This document shows, in pieces, positions 17,341 through 26,216 of a stretch of 40,064 bases of DNA. A model generated the notes under the pieces. The model saw only the letters and a list, made by a program, of their open reading frames with translations. It ran no database searches and was not told the DNA's origin. Source of the stretch: Bradyrhizobium guangdongense (lineage in GTDB: Bacteria > Pseudomonadota > Alphaproteobacteria > Rhizobiales > Xanthobacteraceae). The stretch spans positions 1 through 40,064 of the forward strand of contig NZ_PPPT01000035.1 of the NCBI RefSeq assembly GCF_006483445.1. Reading direction: 5' to 3'. The translations under genes were made by a program, and so were the position numbers. Each line of letters opens with the position of its first letter. The first letter of the stretch is position 1.

Positions 17341-17352
17341 GCGTTATGCGAT
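17338..17352. promoter_or_regulatory. Operator-like palindrome 2 of the toxin-antitoxin promoter
   Basis: ATCGC-GTTAT-GCGAT, with the same arms and spacer length as palindrome 1; the centres are 33 bp apart, about three helical turns. It ends 10 bp before the toxin start codon. Confidence 0.6.
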
Positions 17353-17361
17353 TATCGCCCT

Positions 17362-17602
17362 GTGAAGGACATCGAATTCACGTCAGCAGCCGTCCGTCAG
17401 TGGCGCAAGCTCACCGCAACGGTGCGCGCCCAGATCGACCTCAAGCTGAAGGCATTTGCAGACCGGCGCCGGTGATGTGAAAGCGCTGAAGGGCGCGCCG
17501 GGAATGCGGCTGCGCTCCGGCGACTGGCGTGTCCTGTTCACCGTGAAGGGAAATACCATAACGATTCACGCGGTCGGCCATCGCCGCGAGATTTACGACT
17601 GA
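17362..17602 (+). pseudogene. RelE/HigB-type toxin gene, frameshifted
   Basis: Two adjoining frames together encode a small RelE/ParE-superfamily toxin (an mRNA interferase family). Frame one starts at GTG 17362 and reads VKDIEFTSAAVRQWRKL then LKLKAFA up to about 17460, then runs into TGA at 17473. The rest of the toxin continues in the +1 frame from 17462: GAGDVKALKGAPGMRLRSG, DWRVLFTVKGNTITIHAVG and HRREIYD, ending at TGA 17602. GxxRLRxGDWRV and HRREIY are the typical C-terminal signatures. A net loss of 2 nt (or gain of 1) near 17461 separates them. The antitoxin begins 9 bp later. It could be a decayed toxin, a sequencing error, or a +1 frameshift at CGG-TGA-T (17470-17476). Confidence 0.75.
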
Positions 17603-17611
17603 GAGGGTGCT

Positions 17612-18022
17612 ATGGCAAAGGCCGTGACGGCGAAGAGCAATGTCCAGTTCATCCGGACGCCCGGCGGCGATGATCTCGCAGTGCTGCCGCGCAATGAGTA
17701 TGACGGACTGGTCGCGCTCGCGGCGGAGGCTCAGGAAGATGCTGCTGCGAGTCGCATTGTTCGCAATTCCGCGCGCGCGCTGAAGGAGGGGCGGGAGGTC
17801 GTCTTGCCCAAGGCCGTTGCCGATCGGCTCGCGAATGGTGAGAACGCGGTCCGCGTCATCCGCGACTGGCGCGGCATGATTCAGGGTGAGTTGGCGGTCG
17901 CGGTCGGCATCAGCCAAAATTATCTCTCCGAGATCGAGACCGGACGTCGCAAGGGGCCTGCCGAGTTGCAGAAGAAGTTTGCGCGCGCTTTGGGTGTTCC
18001 GCTCGACTTTCTGATCGACTGA
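17612..18022 (+). CDS. XRE-family antitoxin / transcriptional regulator
   Basis: A 136-residue protein with a Cro/C1-type helix-turn-helix in its C-terminal half: VRVIRDWRGMIQGELAVAVGI then SQNYLSEIETGRRKGPAELQKKFARAL, residues about 78-130. The N-terminal part (FIRTPGGDDLAVLPRNEYDGLVALAAEA) resembles the toxin-neutralising region of antitoxins paired with RelE-like toxins. It begins 9 bp after the broken toxin frame with a GAGAGGG box. The toxin-first order is that of HigBA-like systems. It is the likely ligand of the two ATCGC-N5-GCGAT palindromes upstream. It looks intact, unlike its toxin. Confidence 0.85.
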   Translation: MAKAVTAKSNVQFIRTPGGDDLAVLPRNEYDGLVALAAEAQEDAAASRIVRNSARALKEGREVVLPKAVADRLANGENAVRVIRDWRGMIQGELAVAVGISQNYLSEIETGRRKGPAELQKKFARALGVPLDFLID

Positions 18023-18023
18023 C

Positions 18024-18119
18024 GCTCATTCTGGGGCGCGCCCTTTGCGCGAGCCCGGAATTCACTGGGCCGCAGGGACCGTTGCGGAATGGATCCCGGG
18101 TTCGCGCCCCGGAATGACG
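18024..18119. repeat. Palindromic repeat, family A copy 2
   Basis: It begins right after the antitoxin stop with CTCATTCTGGGGCGCG and ends with CGCGCCCCGGAATGACGG. It is a shorter and more diverged copy of the element at 1533-1639. The remaining gap to guaB (18120-18323) holds no gene that I can support. Confidence 0.8.
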
Positions 18120-18290
18120 GCGGGTAGGCCAGGGTAACCAACCCAAAAAAGCCTGTGCATGGCTGGCAATCGGGCCGAATGGCTTTGATTCGTCAGCCGG
18201 CCGTGCTATCGACCCGCGTCAACCCCACTGATGGGCTCCGATTCTCCGGCGCTGCCGCAAGGTACGCCGAGGGCGGCGCTCATCCATTAG

Positions 18291-19814
<1,524 letters not shown>

Positions 19815-19819
19815 TCAGG

Positions 19820-19990
19820 TCTCGTGCCCCGGACGCAGCGCAGCGCTTCTTCAGCGGTGCGCTGCTGAGCCGGGGCCCAGCATGTTCGTGATTGCTGAGG
19901 CATAGGTCCCGGCTCGGCGCAGCAGCGCATAAGCGCGTTTGCGCGCGTCTTCGACACGCTATGGCGCTGCAGCGCGTCCGGGACACGAGA
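19820..19990. repeat. Dispersed inverted-repeat element (family G)
   Basis: The ends are near-inverted: TCTCGTGCCCCGGACGC at 19820-19836 and GCGTCCGGGACACGAGA at 19974-19990. The interior has many short GCGCTGC inversions. It fills most of the 271-bp gap between guaB and the MDR oxidoreductase. It is non-coding, and only one copy is present in this window. Confidence 0.7.
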
Positions 19991-20085
19991 GGCGTGCGCC
20001 GTGCGGCCGGGCTCCAGTCCTTTTGTATTGACGCGCCTCGCTCCCTCCGCTTCCGTCGCGCCGAAGCAAATTCGGAGGAAGCATC

Positions 20086-21108
20086 ATGTCCCAAGGCAAA
20101 CGCATCGTTCTCGCCGCGCGTCCCGTCGGTGAACCAAAGCCATCCGATTTCCGCACTGAGGAATTCGCCGTACCCGCACCAGGGCAGGGCGAAGTTCTCC
20201 TGCGCACGATCTGGCTGTCGCTCGATCCCTATATGCGCGGGCGCATGAGCGACGGGCCGTCCTACGCAGCACCGGTGCCGGTCGGCGGCGTGATGGAAGC
20301 CGGCACGGTGTGCGAGGTGGCGGCATCGAACAATCCCGGCTTTGCCAAGGGCGACATCGTGCTCGCGCGCGCGGGCTGGCAGACGCATGCGATCTCCGAC
20401 GGCAAGGGCCTTGCGAAGATCGATCCGAAGCTGGCGCCGATCTCCACCGCCGTCGGCGTGCTCGGCATGCCCGGCATGACCGCCTATACGGGCTTGCTCG
20501 ACATCGGCAAGCCGCAGGCCGGCGAGACCGTCGTGGTCGCCGGCGCCTCCGGCGCGGTCGGCTCGGCCGTCGGACAGATCGCAAAGATCAAGGGCTGCCG
20601 CGTGGTCGGCATCGCCGGCGGCAAGGACAAGTGCGACTACGTCAGGAACGAGCTCGGCTTCGACGAGTGTCTCGATCACCGTGAATCCGATTTTGCCGCA
20701 AAGCTGAAATTCGCCTGTCCGAAGGGCATCGACGTCTATTTCGAGAACGTCGGTGGCGCCGTGTTCGAAGCGGTCTTCCCGCTGCTCAATGCCTTTGCGC
20801 GCATTCCCGTGTGCGGCCTGATCGCGCATTACAACGACACCGAAGCCAAGCCGCCGAAATGGGCGGGCAGCATGATGCGCGCGATCCTGACCAAGCGGCT
20901 GACCTTCCGCGGCTTCATCGTCTCTGACTTCGCCAACCGTCATGGCGACTTCCTGCGCGACATGTCGCAATGGGTGCGCGAGGGTAAGGTGAAGTACAAG
21001 GAGTTCGTCACCGAGGGCCTCGACAGCGCGCCGGGCGCTTTCATGGGGCTCCTGAAGGGTGCCAATTTCGGCAAGCAGCTCGTCAGGGTTGGGCCGGACA
21101 AGGCTTAA
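20086..21108 (+). CDS. NADP-dependent MDR-family oxidoreductase (zinc-independent)
   Basis: A 340-residue medium-chain reductase of the leukotriene B4 dehydrogenase/CurA/YncB group, which reduces alpha,beta-unsaturated carbonyls with NADPH. It begins KRIVLAARPVGEPKPSDFR, and has LSLDPYMRGRMSD, GMPGMTAYTGLLDIGKPQAGE, the nucleotide-binding GASGAVGSAVGQIAK, and IDVYFENVGG, all characteristic. No zinc ligands are present. The ATG at 20086 has GGAGGA upstream. It stands alone between repeats and a possible CtrA-type site. The natural substrate cannot be named. Confidence 0.92.
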   Translation: MSQGKRIVLAARPVGEPKPSDFRTEEFAVPAPGQGEVLLRTIWLSLDPYMRGRMSDGPSYAAPVPVGGVMEAGTVCEVAASNNPGFAKGDIVLARAGWQTHAISDGKGLAKIDPKLAPISTAVGVLGMPGMTAYTGLLDIGKPQAGETVVVAGASGAVGSAVGQIAKIKGCRVVGIAGGKDKCDYVRNELGFDECLDHRESDFAAKLKFACPKGIDVYFENVGGAVFEAVFPLLNAFARIPVCGLIAHYNDTEAKPPKWAGSMMRAILTKRLTFRGFIVSDFANRHGDFLRDMSQWVREGKVKYKEFVTEGLDSAPGAFMGLLKGANFGKQLVRVGPDKA

Positions 21109-21130
21109 ACGGCCAGCGCGCAAGGCCGGT

Positions 21131-21150
21131 ATGGTTAACGAGGCGTTACC
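21131..21150. promoter_or_regulatory. Possible CtrA-binding site
   Basis: ATGGTTAACGAGGCGTTACC contains TTAA-N7-TTAC (21135-21149), one base off the CtrA consensus TTAA-N7-TTAA, and ATGGTTAA is the exact complement of the CtrA octamer TTAACCAT. It lies about 100 bp before the small membrane protein gene at 21250. Confidence 0.4.
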
Positions 21151-21249
21151 AATCGGCAACACCTCTCCGTAAAAGCCGTAAGTGTGACCGGCGGTTCATT
21201 GACCGCCGGTCGAAGGCATTGAATCATTGCACCAATTTCAGGTGCTGTG

Positions 21250-21534
21250 ATGTTGTTTGAGATCGGTATTTTCTGCGTAATCCTGCTTGCCGCCGGCTAT
21301 TGGACGACGATGTTCGTCATGGGCCGGCGCGACGACGTGATTCATGGCAAATTCGTTCATGCCGAAGCCGGACCCGAGGTCGCGGCTGCTCCGGTCATGC
21401 CGCCGTTTCCGTCGCGGCCAAAGTTTCCGCCGCGTCCCACCCCGCGCGTGGCCAACGACACCAAGTCGGTGAACAGCGACGCGCTGCAGTCGCTGCTGGC
21501 CGCGATCCAGCAGGATCTGAAGAACGTCGCCTAA
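21250..21534 (+). CDS. Small single-pass membrane protein, unknown
   Basis: A 94-residue protein with one N-terminal membrane helix (residues 1-23, LFEIGIFCVILLAAGYWTTMFV), a charged GRRDDV stop-transfer segment, a Pro-rich middle (PPFPSRPKFPPRPTPR) and a C-terminal amphipathic helix (SDALQSLLAAIQQDLKNVA). I do not recognise a family. The start may be the ATG at 21250 or the GTG immediately before it. Its TAA shares bases with the TAG of the convergent phosphoesterase gene (CTAA, 21531-21534). It has a possible CtrA-type site upstream, so a cell-cycle-linked envelope role is possible but only inferred. Confidence 0.7.
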   Translation: MLFEIGIFCVILLAAGYWTTMFVMGRRDDVIHGKFVHAEAGPEVAAAPVMPPFPSRPKFPPRPTPRVANDTKSVNSDALQSLLAAIQQDLKNVA

Positions 21535-22367
21535 CCCTTCGGATTGGCAAAGAGCTCGTCGAGGTCGATATCGACCTGGCCTGCCGCCTTCACATGCCGG
21601 ACCTCAAAACTGTTGGGCTGGAAGCGGTACTCGACGAGGCCGGTCTCCTTGATGCCGATGCGCTCTTGCCGCTTGTCGGAGAGGATGAAGCTAGCCGACG
21701 GCGCCCAGACATGGCGCGTGTGACGATACGTGAAATCGCGCCGCTGATGCACGTGGCCGCTCGCGACCAGCCGCACGTCGGCGCGTCCGATCATCCCGAT
21801 CAGTCTCTGCCGCGCAGGCTGCGGCACGTAGCGGATCGCCGTCCCGATCGTTTCGGGGTCATCGGGCAGGTCGAGGAACAGCGGCTTGTGCAGGAACAGC
21901 GCGATCGGCTTGCCGTTTGCGCCCGAAAGCTCGCCCGCGAGCCAATCGAACTGCTCGGCGTCAATTGCGAGCCCGGAATTCATCACCAGCGAGTTGAGCC
22001 CGATGAAGCGCCAGCCGGCGGCTTCGAACTGCCAGCGGTCCTCGCCGATCAGCGCGCAGAAGTTTTGGCGATGCGCTTCGCTGACGGGCTGTTTTGGCGC
22101 CTCGCCGACCTCGGTCGGGTTGTCGCCAATGTCGTGATTGCCGGGCAGGTGACGGACGGGCACGGGCAGGGCGTCGTGCAGCTCTTTCGCGAATTCGAGG
22201 TCGGTCTTGCCGGTCGGCGCGTCGAAGGCGAGATCGCCGGTGTTGACGACGAGGTCGGGCCGATCAGCGCCGATATGCTCTGCGACGCGCGCGAAATTTT
22301 CGGTCAGTCGGGTGAAGCGGCGGGCGAGGTGGGTGTCCGAGATCTGGGTCAGGCGAAATTCAGGCAT
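21531..22367 (-). CDS. Calcineurin-like metallophosphoesterase (CpdA/Icc type)
   Basis: A 278-residue binuclear metallophosphoesterase. The metal-binding blocks are LTQISDTHL (D-x-H), LVVNTGDLAFD (GD), HLPGNHDIGD (GNHD), ALFLHKPLF (H) and ASGHVHQRRDF (GHxH), all intact. The group includes cAMP phosphodiesterase CpdA, but the substrate here is uncertain. The short ATG start at 22367 is followed directly by the first metal motif, so the N-terminus is complete. The gene is convergent with the small membrane protein gene, and their stop codons overlap. Confidence 0.9.
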   Translation of the reverse strand: MPEFRLTQISDTHLARRFTRLTENFARVAEHIGADRPDLVVNTGDLAFDAPTGKTDLEFAKELHDALPVPVRHLPGNHDIGDNPTEVGEAPKQPVSEAHRQNFCALIGEDRWQFEAAGWRFIGLNSLVMNSGLAIDAEQFDWLAGELSGANGKPIALFLHKPLFLDLPDDPETIGTAIRYVPQPARQRLIGMIGRADVRLVASGHVHQRRDFTYRHTRHVWAPSASFILSDKRQERIGIKETGLVEYRFQPNSFEVRHVKAAGQVDIDLDELFANPKG

Positions 22368-22435
22368 GCCCCATCATAGCCCGATCGACGCGTCGGAACG
22401 ATGACGCGCGCACACGACCTGCGATCGAACAAAGT

Positions 22436-23059
22436 TTAAAGCACGCGATAGCGGATCGTGAAGGCGTCCTGCGGCGCGACCTGGCCTGCAACGGGCGAGG
22501 CGACGCGATCGACGAGGTGCCAGGGGCTGAACTCAACCGAGCGGTGCGGCTCGGCGGGCAGGCGCAGCTTGAACTCGAAGGTGCCCTTGCCGGGCAGGCT
22601 GACAACGAGGAGGCGGTCGGCGGTGCGGTGGTCGAGCGAGACGGCGCCGCGCAGCACGGAGCGGCCGTCGCCGAGTTCCCGCGTGCCCTCGACTTGGGCA
22701 AGTTTTTGGTTGCGGTCGGTATGCAGCTCGATCTGGCTCTCCGAGGCCGTGGTCAGCACCTCGCGCGGCATGCGGATCTCGAACTCGACCGCAGGCTTGG
22801 ACGGATTGAGGCCGAGATAGGCAAGCGCGGCGTGGCGCATGTCGTAGGCCGCAAAGGCAAACAGGCCGAGCGCGGCAATCGTCGCCGCGCCATGCTTGAG
22901 GACGTCGCGGCCGGACCGGTAGCCGGTACGGAAATAGACGGTCAGCGTGATCGCCACCGCAAGCGCCGCCGCGATGCCTGACAGCGCCGACATCAGGATC
23001 CCGAGCCCGCCGGCCGGGGATTCGCTGAAAAAGCTGCTGAGCCCTGCAAAAATCGTCAT
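22436..23059 (-). CDS. Membrane-anchored protein of unknown function
   Basis: A 207-residue protein with two N-terminal membrane helices (about residues 18-43, GGLGILMSALSGIAAALAV and AITLTVYF, and 58-72, AATIAALGLFAFAAY). A soluble C-terminal domain of about 130 residues has a beta-rich pattern (AVEFEIRMPREVL, SQIELHTDRN, FEFKLRLPAE, DAFTIRYRVL). I do not recognise the family. The topology suggests a periplasmic or cytoplasmic beta-sandwich tethered to the membrane. It lies upstream of the metallophosphoesterase on the same strand with a 68-bp gap. Confidence 0.75.
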   Translation of the reverse strand: MTIFAGLSSFFSESPAGGLGILMSALSGIAAALAVAITLTVYFRTGYRSGRDVLKHGAATIAALGLFAFAAYDMRHAALAYLGLNPSKPAVEFEIRMPREVLTTASESQIELHTDRNQKLAQVEGTRELGDGRSVLRGAVSLDHRTADRLLVVSLPGKGTFEFKLRLPAEPHRSVEFSPWHLVDRVASPVAGQVAPQDAFTIRYRVL

Positions 23060-23212
23060 GGCGCCGTCTCGCCGCTGGACCCCGAAGGGCCGAAATCGCT
23101 TGAATCACTGGCAGTTAGTCGCGGACCCGCGAAAACCGGTTCAAGCGCTTGATTGCCACAACCACGGACCGGGGCTAATGAGCCTCCAATTCGCAGTCGC
23201 GAACAGGAAAAT

Positions 23213-23638
23213 ATGATGTCGGTTCAAATGGTTTTGCTGCCGGTCTTCGTGCAGGTCGGCCTCACTCTGGCGCTGCTGGTCGCCATGGTCGGCGCGCGCC
23301 GCGCAACGCTGGTTTCCGGCGAGACCAAGATCCGCGACATTGCGCTGGGCGAGCCGAACTGGCCCAAGCGCGCCACCCAGATCGGCAATTGCTACCGCAA
23401 CCAGTTCGAGCTGCCGGTGCTGTTCTATGCGCTGATCGCGCTTGCCCTGCCGCTGCGCCATGCCGATCTCTTCATCGTGCTGCTGTCCTGGGTCTTCGTG
23501 GTGACGCGGCTGGTCCATGCCGGCGTGTTCGTCACCTCCAACGACCTCGGCCGGCGCTCCCTAGCGTGGATCGCGGGCGGCCTCGTGCTGCTCGTGATGT
23601 GGATCTATTTCGCGCTGAAGATGCTGCTCATCCTCTGA
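23213..23638 (+). CDS. MAPEG family membrane protein
   Basis: A 141-residue, four-helix membrane protein of the MAPEG superfamily (microsomal glutathione transferase-like). QVGLTLALLVAMVGARR forms helix 1. The conserved RNQFELPVLFYALIALAL segment (helix 2, with the family Asn-x-x-E) is followed by LRHADLFIVLLSWVFVVTRLVHAGVF and a fourth helix. It starts at the first of two adjacent ATG codons (23213), with AGGAA upstream. A second, distantly related MAPEG protein is encoded at 37778-38182. The substrate is unknown. Confidence 0.88.
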   Translation: MMSVQMVLLPVFVQVGLTLALLVAMVGARRATLVSGETKIRDIALGEPNWPKRATQIGNCYRNQFELPVLFYALIALALPLRHADLFIVLLSWVFVVTRLVHAGVFVTSNDLGRRSLAWIAGGLVLLVMWIYFALKMLLIL

Positions 23639-23687
23639 GCGCATGATCCGGAAAAGTGGTCACCGGTTTTCCGACAAGATCATGCGC
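23639..23687. repeat. Short dispersed palindrome (family E)
   Basis: 10-bp arms GCGCATGATC at 23639-23648 and 23678-23687, with inner arms CGGAAAA/TTTTCCG at 23649-23655 and 23667-23673. It begins right at the MAPEG stop and lies 17 bp before the RsmB-type gene. It resembles a frequent Bradyrhizobium intergenic element. Confidence 0.75.
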
Positions 23688-23704
23688 AACACTGAAAGAA
23701 ACCA

Positions 23705-25006
23705 ATGACTCCTGCTGCCCGGCTGTCCGCAGCCATCGAACTCCTCGACACCATCGAAAACAGCCGCGTGCCTGCCGCCAAGGCGCTGAAGGAATGGGGC
23801 ACCGCGCACCGCTTTGCGGGCTCGGGCGATCGCGCGGCGATTGCGGGCCTGGTCTGGGACGTGCTGCGCCGCTACGCCTCCAGCGCGTATCTGATGGACG
23901 CCGACACCGCGCGCGCGCGCCTCATCGGCATGCTGCGCCTGGAACGCGGCATGGATGTCGCGACCATGGCGGCGCTGTTCGACGGCAGCCGCTTTGCGCC
24001 GGCGCCGCTGACCGAGGCGGAGAAGGGCGCGCTCGAAACGCGCTCGCTGAAGGGTGCGCCGGCCGCAATCGCGGGCGACTATCCGGACTGGCTCGATCCC
24101 TATCTGGCAAAAGTCTTCGGCGAGGATCGCGCGGCGGAAGCGACTGCGATGGCGAGCCGTGCGCCGCTCGACTTGCGCGTCAACACGCTAAAGTCCAACC
24201 GCGACAAGGCGCAGCGGTCGCTCGCGCATCTGAACGCAAAGCCGACGCCGTGGTCGCCGAACGGCCTGCGCATCGAGCTCGGCGCCGACGCGAAAAATCC
24301 CGGCATCCAGTCCGAGGAAGATTTCATCAAGGGCGGCATCGAGGTGCAGGACGAGGGCTCGCAGCTCGCCGCGCTCTTCACCGCGGCAAAGCCAGGCGAG
24401 CAGGTGATCGACCTCTGTGCGGGGGCCGGCGGCAAGACGCTGGCGCTGGCAGCGCTGATGCAGGGCAAAGGGAGACTGATCGCGACCGACAGCGACAAGC
24501 GGCAGCTTGCGCCGATCCACGAGCGTCTGTCCCGCTCGGGCGTGCACAATGCCGATGTCCGCACGCCCAAGGGCGATGCCGATCCGCTTGCCGATATCCG
24601 AGCGACTGCCGACCTCGTCGTGATCGACGCGCCCTGCACGGGCACCGGCACCTGGCGCCGCAACCCCGACGCCAAATGGCGCATGCGTCCCGGTGCGCTC
24701 GAGATACGGCTGAAGGACCAGGCCGAGGTGCTGGAGCGCGCAGTACCGCTGGTGAAGCCCGGCGGCCGGATCGCCTACATCACCTGCTCGGTGCTGACGG
24801 AGGAGAACGACGAGCAGGTGAAGGCCTTCATCGCACGCCATCCGGAGTTTTCGATTGTGCCGCCCGAGCAGACCGCAAGCGTGCTCTGGGACAAGGCGGA
24901 GGCTTTTGCCGAGGCCGCGTTGCGATCGGAGCAGGGCTGGCTGATGACGCCGCGGCGGACGGGTACGGACGGGTTTTTCGTGTCGGTGTTGAAGAAGGCC
25001 ACCTAA
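23705..25006 (+). CDS. RsmB/NOP-family rRNA (cytosine-5) methyltransferase
   Basis: A 433-residue SAM-dependent m5C methyltransferase. An N-terminal NusB-like helical region (residues 1-130) precedes the catalytic domain. VQDEGSQLAALFTAAKPGEQVIDLCAGAGGKT is motif I, and ATDSDKRQLAPIHERL follows. VVIDAPCTGTGTWRRNPDAKW carries the PC motif (release cysteine), and GRIAYITCSVLTEEND carries the TC motif (catalytic cysteine). The overall layout is that of RsmB, which methylates C967 of 16S rRNA, although alphaproteobacteria carry several paralogues. The start at 23705 lies just after a repeat. No partner gene is adjacent. Confidence 0.92.
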   Translation: MTPAARLSAAIELLDTIENSRVPAAKALKEWGTAHRFAGSGDRAAIAGLVWDVLRRYASSAYLMDADTARARLIGMLRLERGMDVATMAALFDGSRFAPAPLTEAEKGALETRSLKGAPAAIAGDYPDWLDPYLAKVFGEDRAAEATAMASRAPLDLRVNTLKSNRDKAQRSLAHLNAKPTPWSPNGLRIELGADAKNPGIQSEEDFIKGGIEVQDEGSQLAALFTAAKPGEQVIDLCAGAGGKTLALAALMQGKGRLIATDSDKRQLAPIHERLSRSGVHNADVRTPKGDADPLADIRATADLVVIDAPCTGTGTWRRNPDAKWRMRPGALEIRLKDQAEVLERAVPLVKPGGRIAYITCSVLTEENDEQVKAFIARHPEFSIVPPEQTASVLWDKAEAFAEAALRSEQGWLMTPRRTGTDGFFVSVLKKAT

Positions 25007-25014
25007 CCATCCAC

Positions 25015-25119
25015 CGTCATTCCGGGGCGATGCGAAGCATCGAGCCCGGAATCCATTGGGCCGCAGAGATCGCTGAGAAATGGATTCCGGGTTCGCCCTT
25101 CGGGCGCCCCGGAATGACG
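25015..25119. repeat. Nested palindromic repeat, family A copy 3
   Basis: It opens with CGTCATTCCGGGGCG and closes with CGCCCCGGAATGACG. The interior carries the AATCCATTGG / AATGGATTCC inversion seen in copy 1. It begins 8 bp after the RsmB-type gene. Confidence 0.85.
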
Positions 25120-25223
25120 AGTGCAAACGAAAACCCCGCCGCCGGTATCCCGGGGGCGGGGCTCGTAACTCATCGCTTTGCCGGTACGTCCGTGGTCAAA
25201 GCGTGCTTGGGGTTCGCGCTGGA

Positions 25224-25433
25224 CTAGCCGGCGCGGAGGTTGTCGGCCGAGGACTTGCCGCTGCGGCGGTCCGCGACGATGTCGAAGGAGACCTTCTGGC
25301 CTTCGTTGAGGCTGCTCAGACCGGCGCGTTCAACGGCGCTGATGTGAACGAAGACGTCCTTGGTGCCGTCATCCGGCTGAATGAAGCCATAACCTTTTTG
25401 GCTGTTGAACCACTTGACAGTACCCATTGCCAT
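25224..25433 (-). CDS. CspA-family cold shock protein
   Basis: A 69-residue single cold-shock domain, an RNA chaperone that melts mRNA structure. [21 protein letters not shown] (RNP1, KGYGFI) and [14 protein letters not shown] (RNP2, VFVHI) are intact, followed by [24 protein letters not shown]. The start is the ATG at 25433, with AAAGGAA 8 bases upstream; an ATG two codons later is possible. A well-formed promoter at 25599-25626 gives a leader of about 160 nt, a trait of cold-regulated csp genes in other bacteria. Confidence 0.95.
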   Translation of the reverse strand: MAMGTVKWFNSQKGYGFIQPDDGTKDVFVHISAVERAGLSSLNEGQKVSFDIVADRRSGKSSADNLRAG

Positions 25434-25598
25434 GGGGGGAGTTCCTTTGTTTAACGGTCTACGCACTGGGTCCGGTACGCAAATGCTTTGCGCCCATAGA
25501 TCCCGATTGATCGATTTTGGGGAAATCTCTGAATCGTGCGCGCCCGTCATAGAACGAGGCGAAGCGGCCCAGTCGTCCGGCCAAGTATCGAGAATGTG

Positions 25599-25626
25599 AT
25601 AATATCATTATTTTGGGCCACTTCAA
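25599..25626 (-). promoter_or_regulatory. Promoter of the cold shock gene
   Basis: Read on the minus strand, TTGAAG (25626-25621), a 16-bp spacer and TATTAT (25604-25599) form a good sigma-70 type promoter. Transcription would start near 25592, about 160 nt before the cspA start codon. The A/T-rich spacer stands out in this GC-rich DNA. Confidence 0.65.
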
Positions 25627-25711
25627 GGCACCACACGCCGGCCGTGAACGCGAGCCGGTACTCTATTCCGCGCTGCAAATAGGCCTCCCACGGTGGTTTT
25701 TGGCGGCCGCC

Positions 25712-26044
25712 TCAGTCCACGATGAAGAGCGTCGCGCCTGTCGCGGTGGACGAGCGGTGTGCGGCGTCGCCAAAGTCCGAGACCTGGTAGCTCATGCCGG
25801 GCGTGAGCTTGAATTTGCGCCCGTCACGCAGCTCGGTGTCGAGCTCGCCCTTGAGCACGTAGAGCACGTGCCCGCGATCGCACCAGTGATCGGCGAGGTA
25901 GCCTGGCGAATACTCCACCATCCGCACGCGAAGTTCGCCGATGTCCAGCGTCCGCCACAGCGCCTGCCCGGTCTCGCCGGGATGCGTGGTGGGCGCGACC
26001 TTGCTCCAGTCGGTGACGGTGAAGGGCGAGGCGGGGAGTTTCAT
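25712..26044 (-). CDS. DHCW-motif-type cupin protein
   Basis: A 110-residue single-domain cupin. The pattern YSPGYLADHWCDRGHVLYVLKGELDTEL contains the metal-binding His residues (H-W-C and G-H) followed by the conserved glutamate, and FKLTPGMSYQVSDFGDAAHRS gives the second cupin motif with His. The family is called the DHCW-motif cupin fold proteins and has no known function. The ATG at 26044 is chosen because the upstream open frame is encoded by the palindromic repeat at 26067-26206 and is not conserved protein. Confidence 0.85.
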   Translation of the reverse strand: MKLPASPFTVTDWSKVAPTTHPGETGQALWRTLDIGELRVRMVEYSPGYLADHWCDRGHVLYVLKGELDTELRDGRKFKLTPGMSYQVSDFGDAAHRSSTATGATLFIVD

Positions 26045-26066
26045 GGGGGCGATCCTGTCGCGGTGC

Positions 26067-26206
26067 GTAGGGTGGGTTAGCCTTGCGGCGGCGCGCAGCG
26101 CAGCTAGCGAGGCGTAACCCACCTCTTTGGTTTCCGCGGAGACAGAAGTGGTGGGTTACGCTTTACGGACTGCGCTTCGCGCAGCCGCGCAGCTAACCCA
26201 CCCTAC
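26067..26206. repeat. 140-bp nested palindromic element, family D copy 1
   Basis: The ends GTAGGGTGGGTTAG and CTAACCCACCCTAC are perfect inverted repeats. Inside is a second inversion GCGTAACCCACC / GGTGGGTTACGC around a conserved centre TCCGCGGAGACAGAAG. A copy of identical length is at 33551-33690. It lies between the cupin and NTF2-like genes. Confidence 0.9.
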
Positions 26207-26216
26207 GATTCCGCGT

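Noticed and set aside
15815..17365. A 516-codon open frame opposite the DHA2 transporter
   Set aside because: Its product is Arg/Asp/Gln/Ala-rich and low in complexity, while the minus strand encodes clear membrane helices and MFS motifs.
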